Below, in pieces: positions 34,113 through 42,523 of a stretch of 54,570 bases of DNA. Each line of letters opens with the position of its first letter. Within the stretch, counting starts at the first letter, position 1. The notes below the pieces were generated by a model that saw nothing but the letters and a program-made list of their open reading frames with translations, had not been told where the DNA came from and did no database searches. Source of the DNA: Wenzhouxiangellaceae bacterium (lineage in GTDB: Bacteria; Pseudomonadota; Gammaproteobacteria; Xanthomonadales; Wenzhouxiangellaceae); assembly GCA_028289455.1 (NCBI GenBank), contig JANQPN010000020.1, positions 1 through 54,570 of the forward strand. Reading direction: 5' to 3'. The position numbers and the translations under genes are program-made.

Positions 34113-35228
34113 CTAATCGGAGTGACCAGCTTGTACATATGCTGCCAGCGTATTGCGAATTTCCCGCTGTATCCTGCCCGAGGCCTCGGTTTTAGCATCA
34201 GTATGTTCATCTGCCAGCTCAAACATGCGCTCGTACATGGCTTCATCGTCTACCTTGCTTTGAATGTTCAATGATTGGTGGCGATTTAATTGCTGATTCC
34301 AGTAGTTGCGCACCTGAGCCCAGAACACTTCGGTTTCATGCATATATTCGCTGGCCAGCGACAGTTCAGGAGCATCAACCGGCTCATACCGATTCAGACC
34401 GAATTCACGTGCAATAACCGGGTGATCAGTGTTGCGGGATAAGTCCAGCTTGTAATTGTCCTGTTCGTGGTACCAGCCATTGGGCGTGATGACATGACGA
34501 TTGATCGCCACCAGGACATCATAATCATCCCGGACAGTATACTCACGTCTTGGCAACGGGCGCCAGGTGGTTTCCGACTGCCATACCGATTGATTGCCAT
34601 CGTGCTGCCACCGGCCATACCCTTCGTAGCGAGGGCTGTCGTCGACCTGATAAACCGCTTGTGACCAGGTGCCGCGAACCTGTTCTGCAGGCAGACTGAC
34701 GTTTTCCCAGCGGTTATTTCCACGAAATTCCAATAAGCTTTGATCCTGGTAAATCCAGTCCTGGCGCCAGTGCTTAATCGGAAAGCATTCTTCATCGTCA
34801 CTATCAGCAGATTCTTCGTTGTAATCGCTGGTTTGATCATTGGCCGTGAGGGTTTCAGTATAGGTGGTTTCCTCTTCTGCGGGCTCTTCCTGTTCCTCAG
34901 AGTCACTGCCGCAGGCAACCAGTACATGCTGCAGTACAATCCGGTTGTCGGCATCCTCAAGCACGGTTACCCATTCAGTGCCGCCTGAATGATAAGGTTC
35001 AGCCGTTTCATAGTCAGGGCGGACGGCAATGGTTTCGCGAAAGGTAAAATCCACAGCGTAGCTACCGGCCATAGCCAGAATGGCTTGGCGGTCACGCTCA
35101 AAGTCCGTGTGTCTGGCATGATCAGTCAGTTGCGGCTGAGGAGCTGTGGTTTGACAGGCACTGAGCAGCAGGCCTGATAAACCAATTCCGGCTAACTGAA
35201 AACGCTGAAAAACGTTATTAAACAACAT
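34113..35228 (-). CDS. DUF6607-like lipoprotein of the heme-uptake operon
   Basis: About 371-aa predicted lipoprotein. The signal peptide ends in the lipobox LLSAC, with Cys near residue 24; the next residues (QTT) give no inner-membrane retention Asp. The body has an acidic Glu/Ser/Asp insert (about 110-150). A conserved-looking core follows with IKHWRQDWIYQD, DDSPRYEGYGRWQHDG and RPLPRREYTVRDDYDV, which I associate with DUF6607, a family seen beside TonB-dependent receptors. Its biochemical function is not known. The start at 35228 is chosen because GGAG precedes it by 6 bases; an ATG also exists at 35240. It lies 21 bp after the receptor gene and is probably co-transcribed from the Fur-controlled promoter before hemP. 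Confidence 0.75.
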   Translation of the reverse strand: MLFNNVFQRFQLAGIGLSGLLLSACQTTAPQPQLTDHARHTDFERDRQAILAMAGSYAVDFTFRETIAVRPDYETAEPYHSGGTEWVTVLEDADNRIVLQHVLVACGSDSEEQEEPAEEETTYTETLTANDQTSDYNEESADSDDEECFPIKHWRQDWIYQDQSLLEFRGNNRWENVSLPAEQVRGTWSQAVYQVDDSPRYEGYGRWQHDGNQSVWQSETTWRPLPRREYTVRDDYDVLVAINRHVITPNGWYHEQDNYKLDLSRNTDHPVIAREFGLNRYEPVDAPELSLASEYMHETEVFWAQVRNYWNQQLNRHQSLNIQSKVDDEAMYERMFELADEHTDAKTEASGRIQREIRNTLAAYVQAGHSD

Positions 35229-35249
35229 GCTGTTCTCCATGGTTCAAAA

Positions 35250-37550
35250 CTAGAAAGTAATGCGCAATGCTGCGCTGAAATTGATGCCGGGACGGCCGAG
35301 CCGCTGTAAAACAGGATCGTTTACCAGTCGGCCCTGAATATCGACCCACTCGTTGTAGTTGCTGTCTGTCAGGTTGAATACGCCGACATTCAGCCGGGCA
35401 AAATCCGTCAGCTGAGCCCAGGCGGTTAGATCAACAGTGGCGAACTCATCACTGCGGGTGAGATTTCCATCGGGATCATTAAGACGATTTTGGGCACGGG
35501 TGTAAGTGCCGTGCAGATTGACGCCATAGCGTCCATCCAGCGACTGCCACAGCAGGCCGCTGACCAGCTGGCCGGGGCTGACGCTGTTGAGTGGTACATC
35601 GGCCTGCCTGTCATTGCCCTCACTCCAGGAGGCGGACGTCTGCCAGCTTAAACCAGGCAGCCAGTTATCCAATTGCCAGCTGAAAGCAAATTCAGCACCG
35701 AAAATTTCCGCACTTTGCAGGTTGATTGATTGGAACTGCAGAATACCGTCATCACGTACGCCTATCAGAGCCAGAGATTCGATAAAATCGTCATATAGGT
35801 TGTAAAACCCGGTTACATGAAAGCTGAAATCCTGCCAGTTGCCGCGCAGACCCAATTCAAAGCTATCGCTGGTTTCAGGCTGCAGGTCCGGATTGGGCAG
35901 CGCGGTATAGCCGAACTGAAAGTTGGTAAAGCCGATATTGACGTCATTAAACGGCGGCGCACGGAATCCACGGGCATATTGCGCAACCAGGTCCAGTCCG
36001 CCACCAAGCTTGGCTATAAGCCCAAGTTTGGGTGATACGCTGAACTCATTTAAGTCGACCGCTTGTATACCCGGATTATCAGCTATAAAGATAGCATCCG
36101 GATCGGAGCTCAGATCGTAATAATCCAGGCGCAGTCCCGGGACCAGCATCAGCCGGTTGTCCAATAGTTCAATTTCGTCCTGAATGAACCAGCCGATGGA
36201 TAAGGTATCTGACTTGGGGAAATCACGGACCGGAAAAGTATCCGGTCCGACCACGTTGCTGACTTCACCGGTCAGCAGGCTAAGCGCAGTTCCGTCACGA
36301 AGCTGTTCGGTTTCCACCTGTTCCAGCTCGAATCCATAAACCAACCGGTGCTGTGCCGACCCGGTTGTAAAATGCGATTGCAGGTAAAGCTCTGCACCGA
36401 AGCTTTGCTGCTCAAACTCAAACACCCGCATCCGCTGCTGGGGGTCAGGTTCGCCAAACACGATGGTGCTGCGCTGCTCGGTGGTGCGTTGCACAGTTTC
36501 ACTGTTCTGATAGAACAACCGCCACTGTCCGCCGGCCAGCCAGCTGCCATTACCCGCCAGATTTTGTTCCAGCCCAATGCGCTGGCGTTCACGTTCGTCG
36601 TCTGCGACCACCAGGCTGGTTTCCAGTAAAAATGGAAAGCCGAATCCAGCACTAAAGTCCTGAATGCCCAACAGTGATTGCACATCGGTCACACTGTCTG
36701 CATCCAAACCATCCACAGTCAGGCGCAATGGATTGCCGTTGAAGTCATAAACCAGCTTGGCCAGCAAGCTATAGCTACGCTGTTCAAATGGGTCAGCCTC
36801 TATTACAGCATTGGTTTCCAGCTCATCGCTGCTGCGTCTGCTGAGGCTGACCAGCGCAGACCAGTCATTCCATTTGGCTGCGCCAGTGATACGGGCGGCA
36901 TTCTGGTCGTCAGCTGTGAAGTATGCTGCTTTGAAGTCAGCGCTTGCATCCCGCCCTTCGAGAACATCCACCGGGTCTTTGGTCACAAAGCTGACAACGC
37001 CGCCAATGGCATCAGAACCAAACAGACTGGATGCGGCGCCGCGGACAATTTCCACCTGTTTCAGCAGATCGATATCAATGAAATCACGACTGGCATTGGA
37101 AAAGCTGCCGATGGCAAATGCATCCGATACCGGCACGCCATCAATTTCAGTCAGCACCCGGTTGCCGCCTATGCCACGAATAATAAACCCACCTAAGCCG
37201 AATCGGCTGCCCTGGTTATTGATATCCACACCGGGTATATAGCGCACCAGTGTTTTCAGATCACTGGACAAATCACGCTCTATTTCTTCATCGGTAATCA
37301 CAGAAACCGTTCCGGTGAGTTCTGTTACCTGCCGGGGACTACGGTTGGCGACAACCGTGACTTTGTCCAATAGCGTGCCGTTGCTGCTGGTATCGGTGTC
37401 ATTATTTTGGATTTCCAGCTCGCTCTCGCTTTGTGCGGCAGCATGAAAGGCCGGTATGCCCAGTGCGCACAACAGGCAGACCAGCAGCCACGATGATTTA
37501 CACTGCCGGCGGATATTGGACGATTCTTGATTTTGGTCTTGCAAGCACAT
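35250..37550 (-). CDS. TonB-dependent heme/hemoglobin receptor
   Basis: 766-aa outer-membrane receptor. A long N-terminal signal (cleavage near residue 40, HAAAQ) is followed by a TonB-box-like DKVTVVANR, a plug domain (about 60-190, with IPGVDINNQG and EIVRGAASSLFGSDAIGG) and a 22-strand barrel ending in the aromatic signal RITF. The FRAP and NPDL motifs of heme receptors are present in the barrel (GFRAPPFND and LPNPDLQPETS), as in the TIGR01786 hemoglobin/transferrin receptor group. An excellent Shine-Dalgarno (GAGGAG) precedes the ATG. It follows hemP by 86 bp and is followed by the lipoprotein gene. Iron-responsive control via the Fur box at 37825 is likely. Confidence 0.9.
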   Translation of the reverse strand: MCLQDQNQESSNIRRQCKSSWLLVCLLCALGIPAFHAAAQSESELEIQNNDTDTSSNGTLLDKVTVVANRSPRQVTELTGTVSVITDEEIERDLSSDLKTLVRYIPGVDINNQGSRFGLGGFIIRGIGGNRVLTEIDGVPVSDAFAIGSFSNASRDFIDIDLLKQVEIVRGAASSLFGSDAIGGVVSFVTKDPVDVLEGRDASADFKAAYFTADDQNAARITGAAKWNDWSALVSLSRRSSDELETNAVIEADPFEQRSYSLLAKLVYDFNGNPLRLTVDGLDADSVTDVQSLLGIQDFSAGFGFPFLLETSLVVADDERERQRIGLEQNLAGNGSWLAGGQWRLFYQNSETVQRTTEQRSTIVFGEPDPQQRMRVFEFEQQSFGAELYLQSHFTTGSAQHRLVYGFELEQVETEQLRDGTALSLLTGEVSNVVGPDTFPVRDFPKSDTLSIGWFIQDEIELLDNRLMLVPGLRLDYYDLSSDPDAIFIADNPGIQAVDLNEFSVSPKLGLIAKLGGGLDLVAQYARGFRAPPFNDVNIGFTNFQFGYTALPNPDLQPETSDSFELGLRGNWQDFSFHVTGFYNLYDDFIESLALIGVRDDGILQFQSINLQSAEIFGAEFAFSWQLDNWLPGLSWQTSASWSEGNDRQADVPLNSVSPGQLVSGLLWQSLDGRYGVNLHGTYTRAQNRLNDPDGNLTRSDEFATVDLTAWAQLTDFARLNVGVFNLTDSNYNEWVDIQGRLVNDPVLQRLGRPGINFSAALRITF

Positions 37551-37636
37551 GGTATCTCCTCAGGACACGCTTTAAATCGGCTTGCTGTATCCGGCTATGC
37601 CCGGATCTTGCTGGCTGATGGTTTTCTAAGATGTAG

Positions 37637-37822
37637 TTATTTGGTCAACAACAGCTTGTTTTGCCGCGTCAGTCGCAGGCAATACATTTCGTTGTTGTGC
37701 CGGATCATCAGCGTTCGTTTACCACGTAGTAAAGCTTCACTGGCGATTGAGTCTGCAGACCCTTCAGTGCGTCTTACTGCAGGTTTGGAATGCTGCTTGT
37801 AGTCAGTCTTGTTATCCGTCAT
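37637..37822 (-). CDS. hemP: Hemin uptake protein HemP
   Basis: 61-aa basic protein. The C-terminal half, LMIRHNNEMYCLRLTRQNKLLLTK read in parts, matches the HemP signature (I-x-H-x3-x-Y-x-LRxTRxxKLxLTK). HemP proteins accompany heme receptors in many proteobacteria and, in some, promote expression of the heme-uptake gene downstream. The only possible start before the conserved core is the ATG at 37822. It has no Shine-Dalgarno, because the promoter -10 and Fur box abut it. This makes it a candidate for leaderless translation. It heads the heme operon. Confidence 0.88.
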   Translation of the reverse strand: MTDNKTDYKQHSKPAVRRTEGSADSIASEALLRGKRTLMIRHNNEMYCLRLTRQNKLLLTK

Positions 37823-37824
37823 TC

Positions 37825-37843
37825 ATTAATGATAATCATTCTC
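37825..37843 (-). promoter_or_regulatory. Fur box controlling hemP and the heme receptor operon
   Basis: The 19-bp site matches the classical Fur consensus at 16 of 19 positions, with an unbroken AATGATAATCATT core. It covers the -10 element and part of the spacer of the hemP promoter, the ideal position for iron-dependent repression. Seen directly; Fur itself is not encoded in the window. Confidence 0.9.
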
Positions 37844-37857
37844 ATTCGCATCGTCAA
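37829..37857 (-). promoter_or_regulatory. Sigma-70-type promoter of hemP, predicted leaderless
   Basis: On the minus strand TTGACG (37857-37852) is followed after exactly 17 bases by TATCAT (37834-37829). Each hexamer has five of six consensus bases. Counting seven bases on from the -10 places the likely transcription start at about 37822, the A of the hemP ATG. Confidence 0.75.
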
Positions 37858-37903
37858 TGGCTTGTCTTTATTTTATAAATGGCTCTTCAGCGGGGACCGG
37901 CAT

Positions 37904-37912
37904 TGCTATAAT
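37904..37912 (+). promoter_or_regulatory. Extended -10 promoter for the thioesterase gene
   Basis: TTGCTATAAT contains an exact TATAAT at 37907-37912 preceded by TGC, an extended -10. The -35 position is poor, which is tolerated by extended promoters. The predicted start near 37919 leaves a leader of about 20 bases before the GTG with its AGGA site. Confidence 0.5.
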
Positions 37913-37939
37913 CAACCGCGATCATATCCAGGACTTAGC

Positions 37940-38356
37940 GTGAATAGTTTTCAGGAACGGGTGGAAAAATCCGCCACAAGGGTTACCAAGCTGGTTTTCC
38001 CGCATGACACCAATCACATCCGGACACTGTATGGGGGAACCGCCATGCAATGGATGGATGAAGTCGGTTTTCTGGTATGCACCCGTTTCTCGCGTCAAAA
38101 AGTGGTGACGGTGTCGATCGACAGAGTGGACTTCAAAGTGCCCATTGCCGAGGGCAGCATTGTTGAGCTGAAAGGTAAGGTTATACGCGTTGGCAATACC
38201 AGCATGACTGCGCTGGTACAGATTTTTCGCGAGGATATGTTTGAGGGTAATCAGGTGCTGGCTGTATCCGCGGAAATGGTGTTTGTTGCAGTAGATGGAA
38301 ATAATCGGCCGACACAGTTGAGTGTGCATCAATCATCAACTGCCGACGGCGACTGA
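37940..38356 (+). CDS. Acyl-CoA thioesterase, hotdog fold (YciA-like)
   Basis: 138-aa hotdog-fold thioesterase hydrolysing acyl-CoA. The active-site segment NHIRTLYGGTAMQWMDEVG holds the conserved Gly-Gly and Asp on the hot-dog helix, and VDFKVPIAEGSIVEL is the usual following strand. The start is GTG at 37940, with AGGA about 6 bases upstream; the upstream frame extension runs through the Fur box and is not coding. The C-terminal tail is Ser/Thr-rich. It is followed after 4 bp by a gamma-glutamylcyclotransferase-like gene, so the two are likely co-transcribed. Confidence 0.88.
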   Translation: MNSFQERVEKSATRVTKLVFPHDTNHIRTLYGGTAMQWMDEVGFLVCTRFSRQKVVTVSIDRVDFKVPIAEGSIVELKGKVIRVGNTSMTALVQIFREDMFEGNQVLAVSAEMVFVAVDGNNRPTQLSVHQSSTADGD

Positions 38357-38360
38357 TCAG

Positions 38361-38870
38361 ATGCTGCATTATCTGGCTTACGGGTCAAACCTGCACCCTG
38401 CACGGCTGCAACAACGGTTGGGTAGTGTGGTCAGAATCGGTAATGCCCAATTGGCAGGCTGGCGATTGTGCTTTCATAAGCGTGGGGCCGATGGTTCGGG
38501 CAAAGGCAATCTTATCCAGGCTCCCGGCAGCGTTGCCTGGGGTGTGGTGTTTGGCATTGATGCTCAGCAGAAAGCCGTGCTGGATGAGTTTGAAGGTGAT
38601 GGCTATGACTGTATCGAGATGCCGGTGACAGTGGAGCAGCAGACTTACCATGCTTTCTGTTATATGGCTCAGCCGGACTGGATCGATAACAGCATACTAC
38701 CGCACGACTGGTATCGTGATTTGATTTATCACGGTGCCCGGCATGCACAATTTGAAACCGCCTATGTACAAGGCATTCAAACCCAACCGGTACAGATCGA
38801 TGCGCAGGGGTACCAGCGACATGCCCGGCTGCTGACAGAAATGAGAGGCCTGGAGCCGGCGGCGGGCTAG
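38361..38870 (+). CDS. Gamma-glutamylcyclotransferase-like (GGCT/AIG2) protein
   Basis: 169-aa protein of the cyclotransferase fold. YGSNL at residues 7-11 is the substrate-binding loop, and the catalytic Glu candidate is E78 in DEFEGDGY. Family enzymes release 5-oxoproline from gamma-glutamyl amines or peptides; some members act on other amides. The substrate is not predictable. It starts 4 bp after the thioesterase stop. Its 3' end overlaps the convergent RLP-cupin gene by 4 bp. Confidence 0.82.
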   Translation: MLHYLAYGSNLHPARLQQRLGSVVRIGNAQLAGWRLCFHKRGADGSGKGNLIQAPGSVAWGVVFGIDAQQKAVLDEFEGDGYDCIEMPVTVEQQTYHAFCYMAQPDWIDNSILPHDWYRDLIYHGARHAQFETAYVQGIQTQPVQIDAQGYQRHARLLTEMRGLEPAAG

Positions 38871-40426
38871 ACCTGCTGAGGCTTGTCCCGGTAGCGGTCT
38901 ACCAGGCAGTAAAAACCGAATACCTCGTCTCCATCGTTGCGCAACTGATGAGCGCTGTGCGGAGGCACATAGGCAATATCGTGCTGTTCCAGCAAATAGG
39001 TCTGATCATCAATGATTAATCTCCCGGTGCCACGTGCGCCAATGATTACATGGGTATGCCGGTGCCGTTCGTGGCTGGTATAGCCATTCGACTGCAACTC
39101 GAAATATCGCAGTTCAAAATTTGTCTGTTCCTGATGCTTGCCGATCAGTTCAGTTCTGGTTGCATTGGCATGGGGCAGGCGCTGATCAGTTTTATAGGCA
39201 GTTTTTTGGCGGTTGGACCAGGTATGTCCAGCTCCGGACTTGATGACTACCGGCTCTGCTTTGGGTTGCTGTCCGGTCACTACAGGCTCCAGCCTGCCCG
39301 GAAAGCGTGTCTGAATGGCAGCCTGGTATTCGCGTGTACTGGCCTGCAGATCAGGTCCGTGGGCCAGTAATGCGCCGCCGATCAGTAAAATGGCATTATC
39401 GCCATATTCATCCAGCATTTCCGGTATAAGTCCCAGCGTTTTTCCGCCCGCCGGACACGGTAGGCTGGGGAGGCAATTGCCAAGCGGGTCAGCCAGTGCA
39501 TGATGGATATGATCGCAGGTGATTTCCCGGCTGGTGATGCGGCCGCCATGGCCCGGAAAAATGCTGATATCAGCGCCACCCAGGCGCAGCAGTGTGCCGT
39601 ACAAAACCGAAGCCGCAATGCCATGCTTTTCCGGCCGGGTAAAGGTGCCGGCCAGTGCTGGATGAGCCATATAGATCAGCTCAAACTCTTTGGCCAGTTG
39701 TTTGCAAAATCCCAGCCCCAATACCCATGGGCACAGCAATACGCCATGCAGGCCCAGTGATTTGATCACTTCCAGGCGCCGTTTGAGGTCATCACCGGCA
39801 CCGGTTACATGAGGTAAGTAAAGGCATGGCCTGCCGGTTTTTTCAGTGGCCAGGGCAACTGCCCGGGCACAACCGGTAACCCTTTGCCGGAATTGTTCAA
39901 AGTCCTCTTCTGACAGATTTTGATCATCTTTAAGCACATCGCCACCCCCCAGGATGAAATCTGTAGCGACCTGCTGGAAATAATCCAGAGATTCTCCGCG
40001 GGGCTTGAGTACAGTTGCCAGCATTGGCCGATCATAAATGCCCAGCAACTCACGAATGCCGGCAGCGCCGTATTGAGGGCCTCCAATATTGTTGGCCAAA
40101 GCATCTGGTATTTGCAGATGTTCCAGTCTCACCAGGGGGTAGAGTGATACGTTGCCGTATGCCAGATTGAACAATTGGCTGACATGATTGCTGGCCAGAT
40201 GAGCGTGGTAACTGATTTCCACCAGGTGGCTGCCATCAGTTTGTTCGGTTACTTCAAGCACTTCACCGACAACCTCGCGGCGTACGCGCGGGCTGACCAC
40301 CGACTCAACCACTTCGACGGTCTGCTCCCAGGCCATCGCGCGTGCCATGACAGCCGCCTGTGCAGCCGGGCAATGGATACGATAGCGGGCAATAATGCTT
40401 GCTGATGATGTAGTCATGATCGGCAT
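38867..40426 (-). CDS. RuBisCO-like protein fused to a C-terminal cupin domain
   Basis: 519-aa two-domain protein. Residues 1 to about 380 are a form IV RuBisCO large-chain-like fold: TVLKPRG (K141), GGGDVLKDDQN with K166 at the carbamylated-lysine position, MAHPALAG (H255), FPGHGGR in place of the loop-6 region, and GGALLAHG. The metal-ligand position equivalent to Glu204 is Gln169, so CO2 fixation is not expected. Residues about 395-515 form a cupin with HERHRHTH (452-459) and PPHSAHQLRN (H493). In Rhodospirillum rubrum, separate RLP and cupin proteins isomerise 5-methylthioribulose-1-phosphate and release methanethiol to give deoxyxylulose phosphate. Other RLPs are enolases or act in apionate breakdown. 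Which applies here is open. ATGs at 40426 and 40417 are both possible, neither with a Shine-Dalgarno. It diverges from trpS. Confidence 0.85.
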   Translation of the reverse strand: MPIMTTSSASIIARYRIHCPAAQAAVMARAMAWEQTVEVVESVVSPRVRREVVGEVLEVTEQTDGSHLVEISYHAHLASNHVSQLFNLAYGNVSLYPLVRLEHLQIPDALANNIGGPQYGAAGIRELLGIYDRPMLATVLKPRGESLDYFQQVATDFILGGGDVLKDDQNLSEEDFEQFRQRVTGCARAVALATEKTGRPCLYLPHVTGAGDDLKRRLEVIKSLGLHGVLLCPWVLGLGFCKQLAKEFELIYMAHPALAGTFTRPEKHGIAASVLYGTLLRLGGADISIFPGHGGRITSREITCDHIHHALADPLGNCLPSLPCPAGGKTLGLIPEMLDEYGDNAILLIGGALLAHGPDLQASTREYQAAIQTRFPGRLEPVVTGQQPKAEPVVIKSGAGHTWSNRQKTAYKTDQRLPHANATRTELIGKHQEQTNFELRYFELQSNGYTSHERHRHTHVIIGARGTGRLIIDDQTYLLEQHDIAYVPPHSAHQLRNDGDEVFGFYCLVDRYRDKPQQV

Positions 40427-40522
40427 ATGATAGTTTTTTTTGAGTGGTTGTGGCAGACAGCAGCGTGCTCAGCGCTTACAATGCCGCACCGGATATAATT
40501 TGCATGTTTTACTGAAGACATT

Positions 40523-41530
40523 ATGAGTAATCGCAGAAGCCTGACCGGCATTACTACCAGCGGGACGCCACACCTGGGTAATTATGTGGGCGCTATCAAA
40601 CCGGCGATAACCGCCAGCCGTGATGCTGCCACAGAATCCTATTATTTCCTGGCTGATTATCACGCACTGGTGAAATGTGGTGAAGCCGCCCGGTTGCACC
40701 AGTCCACGCTGGAAATTGCCGCTTCCTGGCTGGCACTGGGACTGGATACCGAAACAGCGGTGTTTTACCGTCAATCGGATATTCCTGAAATACCGGAGCT
40801 TACCTGGCTGCTGACCTGTATGACCGCCAAGGGCTTGATGAACCGCTCACATGCCTACAAAGCCGCAGTACAGGCCAATGATGAAGCTGGTGAAGACCCT
40901 GATTTCGGCATCAACATGGGGTTGTTCAACTATCCGGTTCTGATGAGCGCAGATATTTTAATGTTTAATGCCACCCATGTGCCGGTCGGACGAGATCAGG
41001 CCCAGCATCTGGAGATGACTCGAGATATCGCCCAACGTTTTAACCATCATTATGGCGAACACTTCGTGTTGCCTGAAGCGGTAATCGATGATCAGGTGGC
41101 TACGCTGCCCGGGCTCGATGGACGCAAAATGTCCAAGAGCTATGACAACACCATTCCCCTGTGGCTGCCGGAGAAAAAGCTCCGCAAGCAGATCATGCGG
41201 ATTGTTACCAATTCTCAGGAGCCGGGAGAGCCGAAAGATCCGGACAGTGCAAATGTGTTCAGTATCTATGCAGCATTCGCCAGTGAGCAGCAGCGGCTTG
41301 CTATGCGTCAGGCATTTGCTGACGGAATTGCCTGGGGCGAAGTAAAGCAGCAATTGTTTGAACTGATCAACAGCGAGCTGGCAGAACCGCGCCAGCGCTA
41401 TCAGGATTTAATTGCCAACCCGGCAACCATCGAAGCAGAACTGCTGGCAGGGGCTGAAAAAGCCCGTGAATATTCAATTCCGCTGATCCGCAGATTGCGG
41501 GATGCAGTCGGTATACGTCCACTGGCATGA
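40523..41530 (+). CDS. trpS: Tryptophan-tRNA ligase
   Basis: 335-aa class I aminoacyl-tRNA synthetase. The HIGH-like motif is TPHLGNYVG (residues 15-23) and KMSKS is at about 202-206 ([10 protein letters not shown]). Length and the N-terminal SGTPHLGN fit bacterial TrpS. The Shine-Dalgarno is weak (GAAGA). An exact TATAAT at 40493-40498 could be the -10 of its promoter, without a good -35. It is followed by a small membrane protein gene 9 bp after its stop and by yciI, bolA and a PpiC lipoprotein gene, probably one transcript in part. Confidence 0.96.
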   Translation: MSNRRSLTGITTSGTPHLGNYVGAIKPAITASRDAATESYYFLADYHALVKCGEAARLHQSTLEIAASWLALGLDTETAVFYRQSDIPEIPELTWLLTCMTAKGLMNRSHAYKAAVQANDEAGEDPDFGINMGLFNYPVLMSADILMFNATHVPVGRDQAQHLEMTRDIAQRFNHHYGEHFVLPEAVIDDQVATLPGLDGRKMSKSYDNTIPLWLPEKKLRKQIMRIVTNSQEPGEPKDPDSANVFSIYAAFASEQQRLAMRQAFADGIAWGEVKQQLFELINSELAEPRQRYQDLIANPATIEAELLAGAEKAREYSIPLIRRLRDAVGIRPLA

Positions 41531-41539
41531 GGCACTAGA

Positions 41540-41815
41540 ATGATTATTTCCCTGGCTTTGCTGGCACCGATAGTTGCTGTGCTGTATTGGATATATGCGC
41601 GCACTGGCAGCCAGCCGCTGACGATTGCCGATTGGGTTATCCTGTCATTGGTAGCGGTTGTGGTGTTGATAGGGACGGTTTTGACCCATCTGCTGGTTGG
41701 CGAAAAATATGGCGCATTGTGGGTTTATGTGTTGGCGCCGATGGTCGGGTATGGCTTATTGCTGATTGGTACCGGTCTGTTATTCTGGTGGCGCAGCCGT
41801 CGCGGAAATAAATGA
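41540..41815 (+). CDS. Small three-helix membrane protein, function unknown
   Basis: 91-aa hydrophobic protein with three predicted transmembrane helices (about 2-19, 28-50 and 62-83) and a basic C-terminus (WRSRRGNK), consistent with a cytoplasmic tail. It starts 9 bp after the trpS stop. AGG lies about 8 bases before the ATG. No family is recognised. The tight link to trpS and the coherent topology make it a likely real gene. Confidence 0.65.
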   Translation: MIISLALLAPIVAVLYWIYARTGSQPLTIADWVILSLVAVVVLIGTVLTHLLVGEKYGALWVYVLAPMVGYGLLLIGTGLLFWWRSRRGNK

Positions 41816-41878
41816 CTTGCATGGTTGCGGGGCCGTCACCATCTGTGCCGGTATGCATCTGATTATCCTGTCATTAAC

Positions 41879-42175
41879 ATGTATTATCTGATCTACGCAC
41901 TGGACGCACCCGACAAGCTGCAGGATCGGCTGGCAGCACGGCCGGCGCATATTCAGCGTATCCAGCTGTTGCGTGACCAGGGGCGGTTACTGACTGCAGG
42001 GCCGATTCCCGCAGCAGACAGCGATCAGATTGCACTGGCTGGGGTCAGCGGGTCATTGATTGTGGCCGAATTTGATAATTTGGAAGCTGCCGAGCAATGG
42101 GCGGCTGAAGACCCATACCAGCAGGCCGGCGTCTACGCTAAGGTAGAAGTTAAGCCGTTTGTGAAGGTGTTTTAG
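41879..42175 (+). CDS. yciI: YciI family protein
   Basis: 98-aa single-domain protein with a ferredoxin-like dimeric alpha/beta-barrel fold. The family pattern is seen: [20 protein letters not shown], then [22 protein letters not shown] and [15 protein letters not shown]. The conserved His (RPAHI) and Asp residues form the putative active site. The biochemical role is unknown. The start at 41879 matches the family N-terminus. It is followed 10 bp later by bolA, a common gammaproteobacterial arrangement. Confidence 0.9.
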   Translation: MYYLIYALDAPDKLQDRLAARPAHIQRIQLLRDQGRLLTAGPIPAADSDQIALAGVSGSLIVAEFDNLEAAEQWAAEDPYQQAGVYAKVEVKPFVKVF

Positions 42176-42185
42176 CTGCGGTGAG

Positions 42186-42470
42186 ATGACACAAATGTCG
42201 AACCAGCGATTGGAAAAAATACGATCCTGCCTGGCTTCGGATTTACAGCCGGAGCATTTGCAGATTGATGACGAAAGCCATCTGCATGTCGGTCATGCTG
42301 GCGCTAAAGATGGCCGGGGACATTTCTTTGTCCAGATTGTCAGTTCAGTGTTTGCCGATAAAAGCCCGTTACAGAGACATCGGATGATTTATCGAGCGCT
42401 GGGTGATTTGATGCAATCTGATATCCACGCGCTGCGTATTGAAGCTTATGCTGATAATGAGTTTGATTAA
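42186..42470 (+). CDS. bolA: BolA family protein
   Basis: 94-aa protein. HVGHAGAKDGRGHFFVQIVS and FADKSPLQRHRMIYRAL are the BolA core, including the His residues that help hold a [2Fe-2S] cluster with monothiol glutaredoxins. BolA-type proteins act in iron-sulfur and iron homeostasis and stress morphology. ATGs at 42186 and 42195 are both plausible. It sits between yciI and the PpiC-type gene, an arrangement conserved in several gammaproteobacteria. Confidence 0.93.
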   Translation: MTQMSNQRLEKIRSCLASDLQPEHLQIDDESHLHVGHAGAKDGRGHFFVQIVSSVFADKSPLQRHRMIYRALGDLMQSDIHALRIEAYADNEFD

Positions 42471-42523
42471 CGCCTGACAACAGGCATTTGCTGTGCCGGT
42501 GAATAGCACAGCTGTTTGAAATA

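Noticed and set aside
38867..40426. True RuBisCO (carbon fixation) gene
   Set aside because: The metal-ligand Glu position is Gln, loop 6 is not conserved, there is no small subunit, phosphoribulokinase or activase nearby, and a cupin is attached.
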